A stretch of DNA of 64,000 bases from Streptomyces sp. YIM 121038 (GTDB lineage Bacteria > Actinomycetota > Actinomycetes > Streptomycetales > Streptomycetaceae): assembly GCF_006088715.1 (NCBI RefSeq), contig NZ_CP030772.1, positions 124,001 through 188,000 of the forward strand, written 5' to 3'. Position numbers and translations under genes: made by a program. The notes under the pieces are model-generated. The model was given only the letters and a program-made list of their open reading frames with translations. It did not search any database and was not told the DNA's origin. This document shows positions 58,374 through 64,000 of the stretch, piece by piece (position 1 is the first letter of the stretch; each line of letters begins with the position of its first letter).

Positions 58374-59617
58374 CCGGGCAGTCCACAACGATCAGCAAGC
58401 GCCCGCAAGCGGCCTTCCGCGCTGCCGGTGCCGAGCAGCCGCAGGTCCTCGACCGCGGCCCGGGTGCGGGGCCGGCACTGGACTTCCTCCGGAGCCAGGC
58501 GCTCGGCCTCGAGCAGCGTGTCGACGGCCCTCTCGCACAGTCCTGCCTGGATCTCGCCAAGCGCGCGGTCGGCGAGCAGATGGGCCCGGCGCTCCGGGGG
58601 CAGTCCTGCGAACGCGGGGGCGGGGATGCCGTGGGCGACCGCGACGGCGTCGGCTCCCTCGGAGAGCTGGACGTGCGCGGCGACCTTGTAGAGCTGCACG
58701 TTGGTCGGGCCGAAGCTGCTCCATAGCCGGTTGTCGTCGTGTCCGAGGTGCTCGGCGTGCTCGGCGGCCTCGGCGAGGTGGTCGGGCACCTTGCGGGCCA
58801 GGGCGGCGGAGTTGCGGTCGTCGGCCTCGGCCGTGGCGGCCTGGGCCATGGCGGCTTTCAAGAACAGCATTCCCAGCACCGACAGCCCGTCCGGGCCGCG
58901 CTGGAGCAACTCGCCCTGGAGCCGGTGGGCGGCTGCGGTGACGAAGGCGACCGCCGCAGAGGCCTGGCCGTGGTTGGTCATCGCGTCCGCGAGGTGCCGG
59001 GCGGCCGACGCCATGATGACGGGATCCTGCGAGCGCTCGGCGGCGGCGACCGCGCGGTGCCCGGCGAGCACGGCGGTCTCGGTGTCGCCCCATTTGATCA
59101 GCGCGGCCTCGGTGAGTTCCAGGGACAGCGACAGCAGCCGGAACGCTTCCATCTGCTCGTCGCCGCGATGGTGGTGGGCGGCCTGGGAGGCGTCGACCAG
59201 CAGCGTGGGGATGGCGGCGCCGAGCTGAGCGAAGTGCCCGCGCTGGAAGCCGCTGCGGGCATGGACGAGGGCCCGGTGCAGCAGGTCAACGGAGACCGGC
59301 TCGTCGTCGGCGTCGCCGCGGGCCCCGGTGATGACGTCGTGGCGGTGCAGGGCGGCACGGACCGCGTCGAGCTCGCTCTGCCCGGCGCACGCCACGGCCT
59401 CGTCGCTGAGGAGCCGCTCCAGGGTGATGCCGAGTTTGGAGGCGGCGAGCAGCATCACCGACAGCTGCGGATCGCGCTGGACCCGCCCGGCCTCCACGTC
59501 CTCGACCCAGCGCAGAGATTTGCCCATCAGTGAGGCGAACGTCGCCTGGGTCATCCGGCGCCGGCCGCGCCAGTAGGCGACGCGGCGGCCGAACTGCATG
59601 CTCAGAGAGGTGCTCAT
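58370..59617 (-). CDS. XRE-family regulator with TPR-like domain
   Basis: 415 residues from ATG 59617 behind GGAGA. The N-terminal helix-turn-helix (FGRRVAYWRGRRRMTQATFA ... SLRWVEDVEAGRVQRDPQLS) is followed by about 320 residues of helical TPR-like repeats (HLADAMTNHGQASAAVAFVT). It is expected to regulate itself and the flavoprotein gene. The dyad at 59645-59661 lies 27 bp upstream of its start. Confidence 0.82.
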   Translation of the reverse strand: MSTSLSMQFGRRVAYWRGRRRMTQATFASLMGKSLRWVEDVEAGRVQRDPQLSVMLLAASKLGITLERLLSDEAVACAGQSELDAVRAALHRHDVITGARGDADDEPVSVDLLHRALVHARSGFQRGHFAQLGAAIPTLLVDASQAAHHHRGDEQMEAFRLLSLSLELTEAALIKWGDTETAVLAGHRAVAAAERSQDPVIMASAARHLADAMTNHGQASAAVAFVTAAAHRLQGELLQRGPDGLSVLGMLFLKAAMAQAATAEADDRNSAALARKVPDHLAEAAEHAEHLGHDDNRLWSSFGPTNVQLYKVAAHVQLSEGADAVAVAHGIPAPAFAGLPPERRAHLLADRALGEIQAGLCERAVDTLLEAERLAPEEVQCRPRTRAAVEDLRLLGTGSAEGRLRALADRCGLPG

Positions 59618-59644
59618 CGGAAATCTCCGGACCGGAACGCGAAC

Positions 59645-59661
59645 CCACAGGATTCCTGTGG
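59645..59661. promoter_or_regulatory. Palindromic operator candidate
   Basis: CCACAGG-ATT-CCTGTGG is a perfect 7-bp dyad in the 78-bp space between the divergent XRE/TPR gene (start 59617) and the gene at 59696. It is a plausible autoregulatory site for the XRE protein. Confidence 0.5.
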
Positions 59662-59695
59662 CCTTCCTTCGGTCTACCGCACTTACGGTCCGTTC

Positions 59696-60202
59696 ATGGC
59701 CAAGTCCCAGAAGCCCACCCCGACGTGGGGCGCCCTGCTCGAACCTGATGCCCGCACGTACGAACGGCTGCGCAGGGCGTCCCGTGCGGCCACCCGGCTC
59801 GTACGGTGCGGCGGCGGCCGGGACGCGGTGGTCATCGCTCCTCTGCGGCGCGGCCTCGCCGCCCTTGACGCGATGAACCTTCCGGTCCTGGACGGGTACT
59901 CGGTGCTCGCCGACCATCTGCGTCAAGAACTGATCGTGCTGGTGGCCAGCGGCCAGGCGAACTGGGCTGGCGTTCCGGGAGTGCGGGTGCTCTCCTGCGG
60001 CTCCTGGCTTCTGGTGCCCGCCTGCGGCACCGACGGCTCCCTCGCCTCGGCCTGGCTGAGCCCGCCCAAGAGCCGCGCCCCCTGGCAGGGCTGCGACGGG
60101 CAGCCCTGTCTGGGCAGGGTGGCGGTCGCGGTCGACGTCGCCGGTCTGCGTGACGCGCTGGCCGCGGTCGACCGGCCGGTCCTCTCCTCGGCCGGGTCAT
60201 GA
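59696..60202 (+). CDS. Hypothetical protein divergent from the XRE/TPR regulator
   Basis: 168 residues from ATG 59696. The middle reads DAVVIAPLRRGLAALDAM and LRQELIVLVASGQANWAGVP, then VRVLSCGSWLLVPACGTD; the C-terminal part has WQGCDGQPCLGRVAV with two cysteines. It resembles the small proteins often found opposite XRE regulators in Streptomyces, but I cannot name it. Its stop overlaps the next ATG (ATGA). Confidence 0.65.
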   Translation: MAKSQKPTPTWGALLEPDARTYERLRRASRAATRLVRCGGGRDAVVIAPLRRGLAALDAMNLPVLDGYSVLADHLRQELIVLVASGQANWAGVPGVRVLSCGSWLLVPACGTDGSLASAWLSPPKSRAPWQGCDGQPCLGRVAVAVDVAGLRDALAAVDRPVLSSAGS

Positions 60203-60591
60203 ACACGGCGCGCGCCGGGGTGGACGGCCCCCCGGGCCTGCTCGGCGCGGAGCCGCCCCTGGGCCGCAAGACCTGCGAGGGGCTCCTCAAGGCAGTGCTG
60301 GCATGGTCTGACCCCGGCGCGCTTCGGCCCGGCGACTACCACCAGGTCGGGCTGCTGCTGGCCGGGGCTGGGCAGGCGGTCGCTGCCGATGTACGCGCGT
60401 ACGCGGCCCGGCTGCCTGATGACGACAGCAGGCGCCCGCTCGCCGAGATCGTCCTGGGCGAGGCCGACCGCCGTCTCTGGCTGGCCGCCCGGAGCCTGCA
60501 CGACGTGCGGAACAAGGCCCGCATGGTCCGTGCCCTGTACGAACGGCTTGACCGGCTGGCCGAAGCAGCACCGGCCGCCGTCTCTCCCTGA
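60199..60591 (+). CDS. DUF6415 family protein
   Basis: 130 residues; ATG overlaps the upstream stop. The core LLLAGAGQAVAADVRAYAAR and LAEIVLGEADRRLWL, ending MVRALYERLDRLAEA, is an all-helical pattern I associate with DUF6415, common near Streptomyces regulators. Function unknown; co-transcribed with the preceding gene. Confidence 0.65.
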   Translation: MNTARAGVDGPPGLLGAEPPLGRKTCEGLLKAVLAWSDPGALRPGDYHQVGLLLAGAGQAVAADVRAYAARLPDDDSRRPLAEIVLGEADRRLWLAARSLHDVRNKARMVRALYERLDRLAEAAPAAVSP

Positions 60592-60873
60592 TCCGCCCGC
60601 CGCCCTTCCCCCGTTATCTTCTTCGCGGTCCTGCAAGAGGGCCGCTGGCCTTCGGGTCCGGCATGGCTGTTCCCCCCTGTCGAACGAATGACCTGGGGGG
60701 TGGTGCCACCGGGCCCGAGAGGCGCCGCTGGAGACGCTGATGAGAGGTCCGACACCGCCCCGCCGAGCGCAATGCCCGGCACCTGGTGGGCGGCAGGTCT
60801 GCATAACGTGGATGCGCGCACGACGCCAACGCCCCGGCCAGCACCGTACGAACCCGTTCGGGAGGACGGCTTG
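60592..60873 (+). ncRNA. Non-coding left end of IS110 element, candidate bridge-RNA region
   Basis: 282 bp precede the IS110 transposase and contain several possible stem-loops (GGTGG-TG-CCACC near 60700, GGCGCCGCTGG region, and others). IS110 elements encode a structured guide RNA in their non-coding end (knowledge). The exact element end and RNA boundaries cannot be fixed by eye. Confidence 0.4.
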
Positions 60874-62073
60874 ATGGAGTACGACGAGATAGGCGTCTTC
60901 CTGGGCCTGGATGTCGGCAAGAGCCACCACCACGGCCACGGCCTCACCCCGGCGGGCAAGAAAGTCTTCGACAAGCAACTCCCCAACACCGAACCGAAGC
61001 TGAGGGACGTCTTCGAGAAGCTGAAGACCAAGTTCGGCACCATCCTGGTGATCGTGGACCAGCCCGCCTCGATCGGAGCCCTCCCGCTCACCGTCGCCCG
61101 GGACACCGGCTGCAAGGTCGCCTACCTGCCCGGCCTGTCGATGCGGCGGATCGCCGACCTCTACCCCGGCGAGGCCAAGACCGACGCCCGCGACGCGGCC
61201 GTGATCGCGGACGCCGCCCGCACCATGCCGCATACCCTGCGCTCGCTGGAACTCACCGACGAGATCACCGCCGAGCTGACCGTCCTCGCCGGGTTCGACC
61301 AGGACCTCGCGGCCGAGGCCACCCGCACCAGCAACCGGATCCGCGGCCTGCTCACCCAGTTCCACCCCAGCCTGGAACGCGTCCTTGGACCACGACTCGA
61401 CCACCAGGCCGTCACCTGGCTCCTGGAACGCTACGGATCACCGTCCGCGCTGCGGAAGGCCGGACGCCGCAGGCTCGTCGAAGTGATCCGGCCCAAGGCC
61501 CCGCGCATGGCGGTCCGGCTGATCGACGATGTCTTCGACGCGCTCGACGAACAGACCGTGGTGGTTCCCGGCACCGGCACCCTCGACCTCGTGATCCCGT
61601 CGCTGGCCCGCTCGCTCGGCGCCGTCCACGAACAACGCCGGGCGGCAGAAACACAGATCAGCGCCCTGCTGGAGGCGCACCCTCTTTCCCAGGTCCTGAC
61701 GTCGCTGCCCGGCGTCGGCGTCAGGACCGCCGCCACCTTGCTGGTCACCGTCGGCGACGGGAGCGGCTTCGCCACCTCCGCCCACCTGGCCTCCTACGCC
61801 GGCCTCGCCCCGGCCACCAAGTCGTCGGGCACCTCGATCCACGGCGAACACGCACCCCAAGGCGGCAACCGCGTCCTGAAACGCGCGATGTTCCTCTCCG
61901 CGTTCGCCGCCCTGCACGACCCCGCCTCCCGCACCTACTACGACAAGTGCCGGGCCAGAGGAAAGACCCATACCCAGGCGCTTCTCCGCCTGGCCCGACA
62001 ACGGATCAACGTGCTCTTCGCGATGCTCCGCGACGGCACCATCTACGAACCGAGAACCCCACGCCTCGCTTGA
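60874..62073 (+). CDS. IS110 family transposase
   Basis: 399 residues from ATG 60874 behind GGAGG. The N-terminal DEDD RuvC-like domain starts VFLGLDVGKSHHHGHGL and includes IVDQPASIGALPL and GEAKTDARDAAVIADAA. The C-terminal transposase-20 domain contains LTSLPGVGVRTAATLLVTVG and YAGLAPATKSSGTSIHGEH, which holds the candidate catalytic Ser, then GGNRVLKRAMFLSA. Full length and apparently intact. IS110 elements lack conventional inverted repeats; none was found. Confidence 0.9.
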   Translation: MEYDEIGVFLGLDVGKSHHHGHGLTPAGKKVFDKQLPNTEPKLRDVFEKLKTKFGTILVIVDQPASIGALPLTVARDTGCKVAYLPGLSMRRIADLYPGEAKTDARDAAVIADAARTMPHTLRSLELTDEITAELTVLAGFDQDLAAEATRTSNRIRGLLTQFHPSLERVLGPRLDHQAVTWLLERYGSPSALRKAGRRRLVEVIRPKAPRMAVRLIDDVFDALDEQTVVVPGTGTLDLVIPSLARSLGAVHEQRRAAETQISALLEAHPLSQVLTSLPGVGVRTAATLLVTVGDGSGFATSAHLASYAGLAPATKSSGTSIHGEHAPQGGNRVLKRAMFLSAFAALHDPASRTYYDKCRARGKTHTQALLRLARQRINVLFAMLRDGTIYEPRTPRLA

Positions 62074-62106
62074 CGAAAGACATAGAGGCCCCCCGCGCTG
62101 ACCGGC

Positions 62107-62496
62107 ATGACCCGCACCGCACTGACTGCGCTGACCGAGACCCTGACCGCCGACTGGCAGGCGCTGCAGAAACAGGACCCCGCCACCCGACGCGACGGCG
62201 GCGAACGACGCCGAGCCCCGGGAGGCGGCCGCAAAGCCAAACTCGACCTGGCCGACCGGGTCCTGGCCACCGCACTGCAACAAAACCTCGCCCTGCCGCC
62301 CACCGTGCTGGCCCGCCTCCTCGCCGTCAGCAAGGACACCATCCGCCACACCACCAGCGAGACCCGGCGCCTGATGAACCAGCACGCACACACACTCCGG
62401 CCCCCAGCGGCACACCTCAACACCCTGGCAGGACTCCTCGTCCACGCCACCACACACGGCGCGACCCTCACAACAGAGATCAAACCAACGCGTTGA
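62107..62496 (+). CDS. Transposase-type helix-turn-helix protein, probable fragment
   Basis: 129 residues. RRAPGGGRKAKLDLADRVLA followed by LPPTVLARLLAVSKDTIRH and ETRRLMNQHAHTLRP is the DNA-binding segment seen in a group of Streptomyces transposases (HTH plus a hinge). The catalytic part is missing, so it is probably a truncated insertion-sequence gene next to the IS110 right end. Confidence 0.55.
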   Translation: MTRTALTALTETLTADWQALQKQDPATRRDGGERRRAPGGGRKAKLDLADRVLATALQQNLALPPTVLARLLAVSKDTIRHTTSETRRLMNQHAHTLRPPAAHLNTLAGLLVHATTHGATLTTEIKPTR

Positions 62497-62554
62497 TTCT
62501 TTACGGGCCCTTACTTCCCACCTGGCACTGCTTTCCCTGGGCTCACATGTCCCT

Positions 62555-62850
62555 GTGTCCAGGCATCCAAGCAACAGGTGGAACTTCATCCGCACCCAGG
62601 CCGAGTTCCTGCGCTACGACCAGGCCCTTGAGGCCAGGTGGCCCATCGCGACCGGGATCATCGAAGGCGCGGCCCGCCATCTTGTCGCCGACCGTCTCGA
62701 TATTGGTGGTGCCCGCTGGGGCCTCGACGGCGCCGAGGCCGTCCTGAAACTCCGGACCGTCGCCGCTATCGGCAATCTTGGGGCCTACTGGAAGCACCAC
62801 CCCGCAGCCGAACATCAACGGCTCTACCCAGTCTATGATCAGGCCAGATA
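62555..62850 (+). pseudogene. C-terminal remnant of an ISKra4-type transposase
   Basis: FLRYDQALEARWPIATGIIE followed by GAARHLVADRLDIGGARWG and EAVLKLRTVAAIGNLGAYW matches the conserved C-terminal block of ISKra4 enzymes. The N-terminal and catalytic parts are absent. The frame runs on to 62986 with unrelated sequence. Confidence 0.75.
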
Positions 62851-63042
62851 CGCCCTCAGCAGTCAGAAGGGGGAGCTGAGAAGCAGGCATCGCGCTGATA
62901 CGACCCGCACCTGCCGTCACGGGTTCAGCCCCGATCAGCCATGCCCACTGCCTGCAGGGACGTGCCGAAGCATTGAGTATGCGTGACAACACCAAGGATC
63001 ATACCGCCCAGGACAGCTCACTGCCTGATGCCGACCTCACTC

Positions 63043-63160
63043 AGAACGAGCCGCACCCGTCCACGAAGGGCTTCACCTACGGCGAGATGTCGGCCCACCT
63101 CGCTGAGGTGTACGGTGCCGAGGTTTCCAAGTCCACCATTTCCACGATTACCGACGCAGG
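63043..63160 (+). pseudogene. Internal fragment of an IS256 (Mutator-type) transposase
   Basis: About 35 residues, FTYGEMSAHLAEVYGAEVSK then STISTITDAG, match the HTH-like segment of IS256 transposases (TTGEVxAHLxEVYGxxVSxxTIS). Nothing before or after belongs to the gene. 62851-63551 otherwise contains no gene I can support. Confidence 0.65.
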
Positions 63161-63551
63161 TCTCACTGCCAGTCGGGTCCTCGGCAGTGAGCTGAGGCCA
63201 CTGCAGACGCAATCGGCGCAGGTTGAGTGTGTCAGCCCGGATCGTTGAAACGCGGCTGGCGAGCTACTCAGAAGCCGTCCCGCTTCCTCTCTTGATCGTT
63301 ACTTGGCGTGATTGGTGGGCGGCTGGCTCGTTGATGAAGTCATGAGCGATGTGGGGTTGCGGGAAGCCAGGCTGCCGTGTCAGTCGGACTGTGCATGTTC
63401 ATGCCTGCCCGATCCGGCCGATATCGGTGAGAAGCACGTCTGTGGGTGCTGGTGTCCGTCGAGAGAGGAAGGCTGTGCCTGCGACGACGCGGAGTTTCTC
63501 CAGTACGGATGCCGTTGCTGAGACGTCGTAGTCCCGCGTGGTCCGCGCGGT

Positions 63552-64000
63552 CTAGCAGATCGGTGACGCGGGGGCGAGACGGACGGTCCAAGGGCGCAGT
63601 CTGATCCGCCGCGATCCGGCCGGTGATGGTGGTGGGGGTTTGGGCTCGCGCCAGTCACCCACAGGTTTCGTCAGCCGACGCGTCATCAGGGCCATAACGC
63701 TCCAGGCCAGGTGGGCCTCAGAGTGCCGGGGAAGCTTCTCGTAGTCACGGCAGTTTCTCCGGGATCTCATCAGCCACGAAATGCTCCGCTCCACCACCCA
63801 CCTCTTCGGTAACAACACGAAGCCCTTCGTCCGTGGCCGGTTGACGGTCTTGAGGGTGAGGCGGAGGCGGTCCTTGGCCCAGGTGACGAGTTCGCCGCCG
63901 TAGGCCGAGTCGGCCCAGACCAGGGTGACCTCGGGGTGGGCCAGGCGGAGGCGGAAGAGGAAGTCGCGGGCGGCGTGGGCGTCGTGGACGCTGGCTGGGG
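63552..64000 (-). CDS. IS5 family transposase, C-terminal part, continues past the right edge
   Basis: The minus-strand frame is open from the window edge. It reads ASVHDAHAARDFLFRLRLAH, WADSAYGGELVTWAKDRLRL (second catalytic Asp) and KRWVVERSISWLMRSRRNCR (catalytic Glu), then RHSEAHLAWSVMALMTRRLT, ending at 63552. This is the C-terminal half of an IS5-group DDE enzyme different from the two IS427-type elements. A rare TTA codon occurs in the segment FVLLPKR. The left inverted repeat should lie just below 63552 but was not identified. Confidence 0.82.
   Translation of the reverse strand, partial: PASVHDAHAARDFLFRLRLAHPEVTLVWADSAYGGELVTWAKDRLRLTLKTVNRPRTKGFVLLPKRWVVERSISWLMRSRRNCRDYEKLPRHSEAHLAWSVMALMTRRLTKPVGDWREPKPPPPSPAGSRRIRLRPWTVRLAPASPIC

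Noticed and set aside
1..64000. CRISPR array, tRNA, rRNA or phage structural genes
   Set aside because: No regularly spaced repeats, tRNA folds, rRNA segments or capsid/tail motifs were seen.

Overview
The window is very GC-rich with strong G/C bias at third codon positions, GTG starts and many 1-4 bp gene overlaps. With DUF5999, DUF6415 and replication-relaxation family proteins, this points to a Streptomyces or close relative. Conjugation genes, at least seven transposase loci and several decayed genes suggest a conjugative plasmid or an integrative element rather than core chromosome. No replication initiator, partition gene, integrase, tRNA, rRNA or CRISPR array was recognised.

Layout. 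1-6.95 kb: small plasmid-type genes (two with an RGHWR tail, a GntR-like regulator, a PAPS-reductase-like PP-loop protein, a triple winged-helix protein) around a poorly coding 1.2 kb. 7.1-11.1 kb: an RmlD-like sugar-nucleotide reductase, a MazG-like protein, a sirtuin-like protein and a frameshifted XRE/TPR regulator. 11.2-15.95 kb: a replication-relaxation protein and a VirD4/TraD-type coupling ATPase, separated by an IS5/IS427-type insertion. 16.1-21.6 kb: a two-domain protein with a C-terminal beta-propeller-like repeat, then a second IS427-type element and an IS1182 element. 22.0-27.2 kb: six minus-strand genes joined end to end by 1-4 bp overlaps, running from a thymidylate-synthase-fold protein with a cytidylate-type active site through a double nucleoside-diphosphate kinase, a radical SAM enzyme, a DnaQ-type exonuclease and a P-loop kinase-like protein to an aldo/keto reductase. 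27.7-34.6 kb: a STAND NTPase, DUF5999, a methyltransferase and small proteins opposite an XRE/TPR regulator, then an aminoglycoside-phosphotransferase-fold kinase and an FGE-sulfatase pseudogene. 35.4-56.7 kb: 20 co-directional genes in which VirB8/VirB4/VirB6/VirB1-like genes run into a Tad-type pilus set and end in a LysM-BTAD protein. 56.7-60.6 kb: decayed GNAT and flavoprotein pieces, a leader with a strong intrinsic terminator, a flavoprotein, an XRE/TPR regulator and DUF6415. 60.6-64 kb: IS110 and remnants of ISKra4, IS256 and IS5 transposases.

Working together (inference). The coupling ATPase would deliver DNA to the VirB4/VirB6/VirB8/NlpC machine, and the Tad genes could add a pilus or contact structure. 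A sequence shared upstream of the two conjugation units may co-regulate them. The 22-27 kb operon looks like a self-contained pathway making and phosphorylating a modified pyrimidine nucleotide; it is the best candidate here for an undescribed system. Product and purpose (antimetabolite, DNA modification or defence) cannot be settled from sequence alone.
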